From Dyella_A ginsengisoli (GTDB taxonomy: Bacteria > Pseudomonadota > Gammaproteobacteria > Xanthomonadales > Rhodanobacteraceae): a stretch of 64,000 bases of DNA. The stretch is taken from positions 372,001 to 436,000 of the forward strand of contig NZ_JADIKM010000003.1 in assembly GCF_044904665.1 (NCBI RefSeq), read 5' to 3'. The position numbers and the translations under genes are program-made. The notes beneath the pieces are model-generated. The model was not told where the DNA came from. It saw nothing but the letters and a program-made list of their open reading frames with translations, and ran no database searches. This document shows, piece after piece, positions 17,536 to 24,237 of this stretch (position 1 is its first letter; every line of letters starts with the position of its first letter).

Positions 17536-17555
17536 TTGTGCCTGCAGGGGCACAA
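17536..17555. promoter_or_regulatory. Inverted repeat in the sdh promoter region
   Basis: TTGTGCC and GGCACAA form a perfect 7-bp inverted repeat with a 6-base centre, immediately before a possible -10 element TATTAC (17557-17562) and about 30 bases before the first ATG of the sdh cluster. It also lies in the divergent ygfZ upstream region. It looks like an operator; TGTG...CACA is loosely CRP/Clp-like but lacks the TGTGA-N6-TCACA form. Regulator unknown. Confidence 0.4.
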
Positions 17556-17584
17556 GTATTACTCTTGTTCAGTTAAGAGAAGCC

Positions 17585-17752
17585 ATGTCCGACAACCGCT
17601 CCCATCCCGAAGAGAAGCCTTCGACCGCCCCGGCGCCGAAGCAGCCCGTGCCGGCGAATCCCGCCGGTTCGGGCAAGACGGACGAGCGGCCGGCGCCGGA
17701 TCCCACGCGCTACGGCGATTGGGAAAAGAACGGTCGCTGCATCGATTTCTGA
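17585..17752 (+). CDS. DUF1674 / SDHAF4-type succinate dehydrogenase assembly factor
   Basis: Small soluble protein (55 aa). The Pro/Ala/Lys-rich N-terminus is probably disordered, and the C-terminus RYGDWEKNGRCIDF is the signature of DUF1674, the family of mitochondrial SDHAF4 (Sdh8), which binds flavinylated SdhA and promotes complex II assembly. It lies 84 bases upstream of sdhC on the same strand, exactly where such a role would be expected. A purine-rich AAGAGAAG precedes the ATG. Easily missed because of its size. Confidence 0.88.
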   Translation: MSDNRSHPEEKPSTAPAPKQPVPANPAGSGKTDERPAPDPTRYGDWEKNGRCIDF

Positions 17753-17836
17753 TCTGCCACGCCGGCAGTAGTCGGCGTGCGGGCAGGTGGAGATGGTCGG
17801 CGTGGAAACCAGCGATTCCACACCAGGATAGCCACC

Positions 17837-18232
17837 ATGGCAGACACACGACGACCGCTTTCTCCGCATCTCCAAGTCTACAAGTGGCAGGTGCAGATGA
17901 TGACTTCCATCCTGCATCGCGCGACCGGAATCGTGCTCGCCCTCGGCAGCGCGATCATCGTGTGGGGGCTGATGGCCCTCGCCAGCGGCGGCGATGCATT
18001 CGCCTCCTTCACGGCGTGCGCGGGCAGCCCGCTCGGTCTGCTGGTCCTGTTCGGCTGGACCTGGGCGTTCGGTTATCACCTGTGCAACGGCATCCGTCAT
18101 CTGGTGCAGGACACCGGTGCCGGCTACAGCATCCCGCAGTTCGTGCGTTCCAGCTGGCTGTCGGTGATCGGCAGCCTGGTGATCACGCTGCTGGTGTGGG
18201 CCTATGTATTGACCTCCGGAGGTGCGGCATGA
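17837..18232 (+). CDS. sdhC: Succinate dehydrogenase cytochrome b556 subunit
   Basis: Membrane anchor subunit (131 aa) of complex II, with three spans binding haem b and quinone. RPLSPHLQVYKWQVQMMTSILHRATGI near the start is the SdhC signature, with the quinone-site Ser and Arg in SILHRATG. YHLCNGIRHLVQD (about 80-92) carries the candidate haem-ligand His. The ATG at 17837 is preferred over the upstream open frame because it gives the canonical N-terminus. It overlaps sdhD by ATGA. Confidence 0.96.
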   Translation: MADTRRPLSPHLQVYKWQVQMMTSILHRATGIVLALGSAIIVWGLMALASGGDAFASFTACAGSPLGLLVLFGWTWAFGYHLCNGIRHLVQDTGAGYSIPQFVRSSWLSVIGSLVITLLVWAYVLTSGGAA

Positions 18233-18618
18233 GCGCGAAGGATCTGCAGCATCCGATCAAGCGGGCGCGCGGCCTCGGTTCGGCGCAGTCGGGTGTCGGT
18301 CATTGGTGGACGCAGCGCCTCACGGCGATTGCGCTCGTGGTGCTGGGCCTGTGGTTTCTTGCCACGGTGCTTCGCCTGGCGCATACCGATTACGAGACCG
18401 CCCGTACGTTGGTGGGCAAGCCGTGGAACGCGATCCTGCTGATCGCTTTCGTGGTCACCATGTTCTGGCACGCCGTGCTCGGCTTGCAGGTGGTGATTGA
18501 AGACTACGTGCACACGCGCTGGAAGGAAGTTTCCTTGCTGGTGCTGGTGAAGTTCCTCGCGGTGCTGGGCGCGCTTGCGGGCGTGCTGGCGGTCCTGCGC
18601 GTCGCTCTGGGAGCCTGA
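18229..18618 (+). CDS. sdhD: Succinate dehydrogenase membrane anchor subunit
   Basis: Second membrane anchor (129 aa) of complex II with three spans. The N-terminal basic segment (HPIKRARGLGSAQSGVGHWWTQRLTAIAL) and the HAVLGLQVVIEDYVH motif in the second helix match SdhD. The ATG is shared with the sdhC stop (ATGA), so the two anchors are translationally coupled. sdhA follows within 2 bases. Confidence 0.95.
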   Translation: MSAKDLQHPIKRARGLGSAQSGVGHWWTQRLTAIALVVLGLWFLATVLRLAHTDYETARTLVGKPWNAILLIAFVVTMFWHAVLGLQVVIEDYVHTRWKEVSLLVLVKFLAVLGALAGVLAVLRVALGA

Positions 18619-18619
18619 A

Positions 18620-20407
18620 GTGGAAAGCTACAAGATCCAACAACATAAGTACGACGTGATCGTGGTGGGTGCCGGTGGTGCCGGCCTGCGCGCCACTTTC
18701 GGCCTGGCCGAGAAGGGCCTCAAGGCCGCGTGCATCACCAAGGTGTTCCCGACCCGCTCGCACACGGTGGCGGCGCAGGGCGGCATTTCCGCCGCGCTCG
18801 GCAACATGGGCGAGGATGACTGGCGCTTCCACTTCTACGACACGATCAAGGGCTCCGACTGGCTCGGCGACCAGGACGCCATCGAGTACATGTGTCGCGA
18901 GGCGATCCCGGCGATCATCGAGCTGGAGCACTACGGCGTGCCGTTCTCGCGTACGGCCGAGGGCAAGATCTACCAGCGTCCGTTCGGCGGCATGACCACG
19001 CACTACGGCAAGGGCACCGCGCAGCGCACCTGCGCCGCGGCCGACCGTACCGGCCATGCGATCCTGCACACGCTGTACCAGCAGGCGCTGGCGCATGACG
19101 CCTCGTTCTTCATCGAGTACTTCGCGATCGACTTGATCTTCGACGAAGAGGGCGTGTGCCGCGGCGTGCTCGCGCTGGACATGAACGAGGGCACGCTGCA
19201 CTTCTTCCGCGGCCAGTCCGTGGTGCTGGCGACCGGCGGCTACGGGCGCGCCTACTTCAGCGCCACCTCGGCGCACACCTGCACGGGCGACGGCGGCGGC
19301 ATGGTGCTGCGCGCCGGCCTGCCGCTGCAGGACATGGAGTTCGTGCAGTTCCACCCCACCGGCATCTATGGCGCCGGCTGCCTGATCACCGAGGGCGTGC
19401 GCGGCGAGGGCGGCTACCTCACCAACTCCGAGGGCGAGCGCTTCATGGAGCGCTACGCCCCGAACGCGAAGGATCTGGCTTCGCGCGACGTGGTCAGCCG
19501 CGCCATGACGATCGAGATCCGCGAGGGGCGCGGCGTCGGCGAGCATAAGGACCACATCCATCTCAACCTGATGCATCTGGGCGCGGACGTGATCAACGAG
19601 CGCCTGCCCGGCATCGCCGAGTCGGCGCGCATCTTCGCCGGGGTCGACGTGGCGAAGGAGCCGATCCCGGTGCTGCCGACCGTGCACTACAACATGGGCG
19701 GCATCCCGACCAACTTCCACGGCGAAGTGGTGCAGCTGAAGGACGGCAATCCGGATTCGGTAGTGCCGGGCCTGTTCGCCATCGGCGAGGCCGGCTGCGT
19801 GTCGGTGCACGGCGCCAACCGTCTCGGTTCCAACTCGCTGCTGGACCTGGTGGTGTTCGGCCGTGCAGTGGCCAAGCGCTGCGCCGAGATCATCACTCCC
19901 GGTGCATCGCACAAGGACCTCCCGGCCAGTGTGCTGGACAAGGCGCTGGGTCGCTTCGACGCCCTGCGCAACGCCAACGGCAGCACGCCCACGGCGAAGA
20001 TCCGCGCCGAGATGCAGCGCACCATGCAGCAGGACGCCGCCGTGTTCCGCACCGGCGACACGCTCAAGGAAGGCAAGCGCAAGATTTCCGAGATCCGCGA
20101 GTCGTTCAAGGACGTCAAGGTCTCCGATCGCTCGCTGGTGTGGAACTCCGACCTGATCGAGACGCTGGAGCTGGCCAACCTGCTTGACCAGGCCGTGGCC
20201 ACCATGCACTCGGCCGAGCAGCGCCTGGAAAGCCGCGGCGCGCATGCCCGCGAGGATTTTCCGGATCGCAACGACGACGAGTGGATGAAGCACACCCTGG
20301 TCAAGGTGGACGAGGCGGGCAATACCAGCTTCGAGTTCCGCCCGGTGCACATGTACACGATGACCGACGAGGTCGAAGTGGTGCCGCCGAAGAAGCGCGT
20401 CTACTGA
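18620..20407 (+). CDS. sdhA: Succinate dehydrogenase flavoprotein subunit
   Basis: Catalytic subunit (595 aa) oxidising succinate to fumarate, with covalent FAD. FAD fold IVVGAGGAGLRA starts near residue 14; TRSHTVAAQGGI places the flavinylated His at residue 48. FHPTGIYGAGCLITEGVRGEGG holds the active-site segment. HGANRLGSNSLLDLVVFG completes the flavin site. The start is a GTG directly after the sdhD stop (VESYKIQQHKYDVIVVG); no ATG is suitably placed. Its assembly factors SDHAF4-type and SdhE are encoded in the same cluster. Confidence 0.97.
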   Translation: MESYKIQQHKYDVIVVGAGGAGLRATFGLAEKGLKAACITKVFPTRSHTVAAQGGISAALGNMGEDDWRFHFYDTIKGSDWLGDQDAIEYMCREAIPAIIELEHYGVPFSRTAEGKIYQRPFGGMTTHYGKGTAQRTCAAADRTGHAILHTLYQQALAHDASFFIEYFAIDLIFDEEGVCRGVLALDMNEGTLHFFRGQSVVLATGGYGRAYFSATSAHTCTGDGGGMVLRAGLPLQDMEFVQFHPTGIYGAGCLITEGVRGEGGYLTNSEGERFMERYAPNAKDLASRDVVSRAMTIEIREGRGVGEHKDHIHLNLMHLGADVINERLPGIAESARIFAGVDVAKEPIPVLPTVHYNMGGIPTNFHGEVVQLKDGNPDSVVPGLFAIGEAGCVSVHGANRLGSNSLLDLVVFGRAVAKRCAEIITPGASHKDLPASVLDKALGRFDALRNANGSTPTAKIRAEMQRTMQQDAAVFRTGDTLKEGKRKISEIRESFKDVKVSDRSLVWNSDLIETLELANLLDQAVATMHSAEQRLESRGAHAREDFPDRNDDEWMKHTLVKVDEAGNTSFEFRPVHMYTMTDEVEVVPPKKRVY

Positions 20408-20507
20408 TCGTGTCGGCACCGGCGACTTGATGTCGCTGGTGCGGTATCGCGCATCGCAGGTGGTCGGGGCCGACAGGCCCTCCTAACGAGATTGAAGGGT
20501 TCCGCAC

Positions 20508-21290
20508 ATGGCAGAGTTCACCCTCCCGAAGAATTCGAAGATCCAGCCGGGCAAGCATTTCCCGGCGCAGGGCGCGAAGAAGCCGCGCACCTTCCGCATC
20601 TATCGCTGGTCGCCGGATGACGGCCAGAACCCGCGCATCGACACCTACGAGGTCGATCTGGCCGCGTGCGGCCCGATGGTTCTGGACGCGCTGCTGAAGA
20701 TCAAGAACGAGATCGACCCCACGCTCACACTGCGCCGCTCCTGCCGCGAGGGCATCTGCGGGTCGTGCGCGATGAACATCGACGGCACCAACACGCTGGC
20801 CTGCACCAAGGCCATCGAGGAGTGCGGTTCGGGCGACGTCAAGATCTACCCGCTGCCGCACATGCCGGTGGTGAAGGACCTGGTGCCGGACCTGACCCAC
20901 TTCTACGCACAGTTCGCCTCGATCAAGCCGTGGCTGCGCACGCAGAGCCCGGCGCCGGATCGCGAGCGCCTGCAGTCGCCGGAAGACCGCAAGCACCTCG
21001 ACGGCCTGTACGAGTGCATCCTGTGCGCCTGCTGCTCGACCAGCTGCCCGAGCTACTGGTGGAACGGCGACAAATATCTCGGCCCGGCGATCCTGCTGCA
21101 GGCCTATCGCTGGATCGTCGACTCGCGCGACGAGGACACCGGTGCGCGCCTGGACGACCTGGAAGATCCGTTCAAGCTCTACCGCTGCCACACCATCATG
21201 AACTGCGCGCGCACCTGCCCGAAGGGGCTGAACCCGGCCAAGGCGATCGCCGAGATCAAGAAGCTGATCGTGCAGCGCCGCGCGGCCTGA
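20508..21290 (+). CDS. sdhB: Succinate dehydrogenase iron-sulfur subunit
   Basis: Electron-transfer subunit (260 aa) with three Fe-S clusters. The [2Fe-2S] ligands are Cys79, Cys84, Cys87 and Cys99 (CREGICGSC...C). The C-terminal domain has CILCACCSTSCPS (Cys170, 173, 176, 180) and CHTIMNCARTCPKGLNP for the [4Fe-4S] and [3Fe-4S] clusters. It is separated from sdhA by 100 bases without an obvious terminator, and a strong hairpin follows. Confidence 0.97.
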   Translation: MAEFTLPKNSKIQPGKHFPAQGAKKPRTFRIYRWSPDDGQNPRIDTYEVDLAACGPMVLDALLKIKNEIDPTLTLRRSCREGICGSCAMNIDGTNTLACTKAIEECGSGDVKIYPLPHMPVVKDLVPDLTHFYAQFASIKPWLRTQSPAPDRERLQSPEDRKHLDGLYECILCACCSTSCPSYWWNGDKYLGPAILLQAYRWIVDSRDEDTGARLDDLEDPFKLYRCHTIMNCARTCPKGLNPAKAIAEIKKLIVQRRAA

Positions 21291-21314
21291 GTGGAGGCCT
21301 GCTAGTGTCTGACC

Positions 21315-21345
21315 TGCGGGCTGCCTTCGGGCAGCCCGCATGTTT
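21315..21345 (+). terminator. UUCG-loop hairpin between sdhB and sdhE
   Basis: A perfect 11-bp stem (arms 21315-21325 and 21330-21340) capped by a TTCG tetraloop is followed by TGTTTT. It has the form of a rho-independent terminator with a short T-run. Sitting between sdhB and sdhE, it probably lowers expression of the assembly factor relative to the structural genes, or protects the upstream 3' end. Confidence 0.75.
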
Positions 21346-21361
21346 TGGAGAACTGGATATC

Positions 21362-21610
21362 GTGGAAGAGGCACGCATCAAACGACTGCGCTGGCGCACC
21401 CGCCGCGGCACCCGCGAGCTCGACGCACTGTTTGGCGGCTGGCTGGACGAGTCTTTTCCGGTGGCCGACGAGGCTACCCGGCAGGCTTTCGACGAGCTGT
21501 TGGATGTGCAGGATCCGGACCTGTGGGACTGGGTGATGGGTCATTCCCGCCCACCGCGCGTCGACTGGCAGGCGATCATCGATGGCATCCGCACCCGCCA
21601 TCGGCTTTGA
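21362..21610 (+). CDS. sdhE: FAD assembly factor SdhE
   Basis: Small protein (82 aa) that binds SdhA and promotes its covalent flavinylation; called YgfY or CptB in E. coli. RRGTRELD (about residues 14-21) is the family's RGxxELD signature, and the helical bundle with FDELLDVQDPDLWDWVMG follows. The start is inferred as GTG at 21362, with GGAG about 12 bases upstream. It overlaps ygfX by 29 bases, the conserved partner arrangement. Confidence 0.9.
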   Translation: MEEARIKRLRWRTRRGTRELDALFGGWLDESFPVADEATRQAFDELLDVQDPDLWDWVMGHSRPPRVDWQAIIDGIRTRHRL

Positions 21611-22010
21611 GTACCGGCCGTCGCGACTGATCCGGCGTCTGCGCTGGTCGGTGGCGGGGCTTGCCGTGCTGGCGCTGATGCTGAGTGGCGTGGGCCTGGC
21701 CACCCAGGCGGGACTCGGCTTGTTGTTGATCGCGGGTCTTGGCCTGGCCCACTGGCGGCGCGTGGCGCCCCCCACTGCCGTGGGTTGGCACCCGGCGTCC
21801 GGCTGGACGCTGCGGATGGCCGACGGCAGCGACGCCGCCGTGACCCTGCGTTCGTTCCGCGTCCTGGCCGGCTGCATCGTCCTCAACCTGGCCGGTGGAG
21901 GCGTGCGTCACGACCTCTGGCTGCTGCCCGACAACAGCGATGCGGACACCCGCCGGCGCCTGCGCATGCGCCTGGCCATATCGGGTGTCGAGGCGGTTTC
22001 CCCGCGCTGA
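21582..22010 (+). CDS. ygfX: YgfX (CptA)-like membrane protein
   Basis: Small inner-membrane protein (142 aa) with two spans (about 24-42 and 44-60) after a basic N-terminus (FEYRPSRLIRRLRW), then a soluble domain with HPASGWTLRMADGS and LWLLPDNSDADTRRRLRMRL. This layout and the FEYRPSR start match YgfX, described in E. coli as the toxin-like partner (CptA) of SdhE/CptB, although that toxin role is debated. The overlap with sdhE supports the assignment. Confidence 0.8.
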   Translation: MASAPAIGFEYRPSRLIRRLRWSVAGLAVLALMLSGVGLATQAGLGLLLIAGLGLAHWRRVAPPTAVGWHPASGWTLRMADGSDAAVTLRSFRVLAGCIVLNLAGGGVRHDLWLLPDNSDADTRRRLRMRLAISGVEAVSPR

Positions 22011-22145
22011 GCCGGTTGCCGCCTGCGCCGGCATCGGGCACTCTGCCGCGCTGGTGCGGTCCATGCCAAGCCTGAGCGATCAGGGCCTGAGCCGTCAGGC
22101 ATGCCCAACTGGCCGGCGCGCCAGCCCCACACAGATCAGGTTGCC

Positions 22146-23390
22146 ATGTTCCGACCGCTCGAACTTTTCATCGGCCTGCGCTACACGCGCGCCAAGCGCC
22201 GCAACCAGTTCATCTCATTCATCTCCACGGTGTCGATCATCTGCATCTGCATCAGCGTGATGGCGCTGATCACCGTGATGTCGGTGATGAACGGCTTCGA
22301 CAACGAGCTGCGCACGCGCATCCTCGGTGCGGTGTCGCACGCCACGATCTCCGGGGTGGGCGAGAGCATCCACGACTGGCCCGGCACGGTGGCGCTCGCC
22401 CAGCGCAATCCGCACGTGAAGGGCGCTGCGCCCTACGTGGAGATACAGGCCTTCCTGCAGGGCAGCTACGGTTCCAACGGCGCCATCGTCCGCGGCATCG
22501 AGCCGGCGCTGGAACCGAAGACGTCGGACATCGACAAGCACATGGTGCAGGGCCGGTTCGACTCGCTCACGCCCGGCGGCTGGAACATCGTGCTGGGCAA
22601 GGAGCTGGCGATGACGCTGGGGGTGAACGTGGGCGATCACGTCACCATGTACGTGCCCCAGCTGCGCGCCACGCCGATGGGCTCGGTGCCGCGCATCCGC
22701 GGCTTTCGCGTGGCGGGCATCTTCGAGCTGGGCATGCAGCAGTACGACTCGGGCCTGGTGCTGATCAACATGACCGATGCGGAAAAGCTGGGCAGCCTGT
22801 CCGGCCCCACCGGCATTCGCCTGCGGCTGGACGATCTGTGGAACGCGGGCACGGTGGCGCGCCAGTTGAGCGACCAGCTCGGCCAGCTCTACAGCGTGCG
22901 CACCTGGATGCAGGAAAACAGCAACTTCTTCTCCGCCATCTCGATGGAGAAGAAGGTGATGTTCATCATCCTCTCGCTGATCATCCTGGTGGCGGTGATC
23001 AATCTGATCTCGATGCTGATGATGCTGGTGACCGACAAGCAGGCCGACATCGCCATCCTGCGCACGCTCGGCGCCACGCCGCGCAGCATCATGGGCATGT
23101 TCATGGTGCAGGGGCTGCTGGTGGGATTCGTCGGCATCGGCTTCGGCGTGGGCCTGGGTTCGCTGCTGTCTTGGAAGCTGCCGGCCATCGTCGACTGGAT
23201 CCAGGACGTGTTCCACGTGCAGTTCCTGTCGCCTGACGTCTATTACATCTCCAACGTGCCCAGCAAGCTCGATGCGGCCGACGTCGGCTGGGTGGCCTTG
23301 GTCACCTTCCTGTTCTCGTTGCTGGCCACCCTTTATCCCGCGTGGCGTGCCTCGCGCACGCAGCCGGCGCAGGCGCTGCGCTATGAGTAA
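22146..23390 (+). CDS. lolC: Lipoprotein-releasing system permease LolC/LolE
   Basis: Inner-membrane permease (414 aa) of the LolCDE complex, which extracts mature lipoproteins from the inner membrane for LolA. The N-terminus FIGLRYTRAKRRNQFISFISTVSIICI is typical. One span near 27-50 is followed by a large MacB-like periplasmic domain, then three C-terminal spans from about residue 275 (FFSAISMEKKVMFIILSLIILVAVINLISMLMMLVTDK). One permease gene plus lolD is present, so the system may use a LolF-type homodimer or a second permease elsewhere. It overlaps lolD by 8 bases. Confidence 0.93.
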   Translation: MFRPLELFIGLRYTRAKRRNQFISFISTVSIICICISVMALITVMSVMNGFDNELRTRILGAVSHATISGVGESIHDWPGTVALAQRNPHVKGAAPYVEIQAFLQGSYGSNGAIVRGIEPALEPKTSDIDKHMVQGRFDSLTPGGWNIVLGKELAMTLGVNVGDHVTMYVPQLRATPMGSVPRIRGFRVAGIFELGMQQYDSGLVLINMTDAEKLGSLSGPTGIRLRLDDLWNAGTVARQLSDQLGQLYSVRTWMQENSNFFSAISMEKKVMFIILSLIILVAVINLISMLMMLVTDKQADIAILRTLGATPRSIMGMFMVQGLLVGFVGIGFGVGLGSLLSWKLPAIVDWIQDVFHVQFLSPDVYYISNVPSKLDAADVGWVALVTFLFSLLATLYPAWRASRTQPAQALRYE

Positions 23391-24120
23391 GCCGATGAAC
23401 GCAAGCAACGACGTGGTGCTGCGCGCCAGCCATATCGCCAAGAGCTACCGCGAGGGCGACCTCCACACCGACGTGCTCACCGACGTGAGCTTCGAGCTCA
23501 AGCGCGGGCAGACGGCGGCGATCGTGGGCGCGTCCGGCTCGGGCAAGAGCACGCTGATGCACATCCTGGGCGGCCTGGACACGCTCACGACCGGCGAAGT
23601 GGAGGTGGACGGGCGCCTGCTCTCCTCGCTCTCCGACGCCGAGCGCGGCCGCGTGCGCAATCGCTCGCTGGGTTTCATCTACCAGTTCCACCACCTGCTG
23701 CCCGAGTTCACCGCGCTGGAGAACGTGTGCATGCCGCTGCTGATCCGTGGCGTGGGCATTGCGCAGGCGCAGCGCGAGGCGGGCGAACTGCTCGGTCGCG
23801 TCGGCCTGGCCGCCCGCCTGCAGCACAAGCCGTCGGAGCTGTCCGGCGGCGAGCGCCAGCGCTGCGCGGTGGCGCGCGCGCTGGTCACCCGGCCGGCCTG
23901 CGTGCTGGGTGACGAACCGACCGGCAACCTCGACGAGGCCAACGCGGCGCAGGTCTACGCGCTGATGCTGGAACTCAATCGCGAGATCGGCACCAGCTTC
24001 ATCCTGGTCACCCACGACACACGCCTGGCCGCGCGGATGGATCGCACCCTGGTGCTGCACAACGGCGTGCTCACCGAGCAGCCGCGCACCGATCCGGCGG
24101 CGCTGCTGCGCGAGATGTAA
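23383..24120 (+). CDS. lolD: LolD lipoprotein-releasing ATPase
   Basis: ABC ATPase (245 aa) driving lipoprotein release. Walker A is GASGSGKST, the signature LSGGERQRCAVARAL, and Walker B CVLGDEPTGNLDEA. FIYQFHHLLPEFTALENV between them is the LolD Q-loop region, where FQFHHLLPEF is characteristic. The ATG lies inside the last codons of lolC (ATGAGTAA), so the pair is coupled. Confidence 0.95.
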   Translation: MSKPMNASNDVVLRASHIAKSYREGDLHTDVLTDVSFELKRGQTAAIVGASGSGKSTLMHILGGLDTLTTGEVEVDGRLLSSLSDAERGRVRNRSLGFIYQFHHLLPEFTALENVCMPLLIRGVGIAQAQREAGELLGRVGLAARLQHKPSELSGGERQRCAVARALVTRPACVLGDEPTGNLDEANAAQVYALMLELNREIGTSFILVTHDTRLAARMDRTLVLHNGVLTEQPRTDPAALLREM

Positions 24121-24237
24121 GCCTCATCCGGGGCGTCCCCTCGCTTCGCGCCGTGGCGAACGCCTACGTCGACCTTGCCCATGCGGGTGCGTCGGCGCCG
24201 TTAGCCTTGCCGTTGGCTTCCCACGGCAGGCGCAAGG

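Noticed and set aside
18455..20419. Very long open frame antisense to sdhA (similar ones opposite ccmF, msbA, hisB-hisC and lolC)
   Set aside because: They mirror real genes in GC-rich DNA, have skewed Arg/His/Ala/Gln composition and show no recognisable domain or ribosome binding site.
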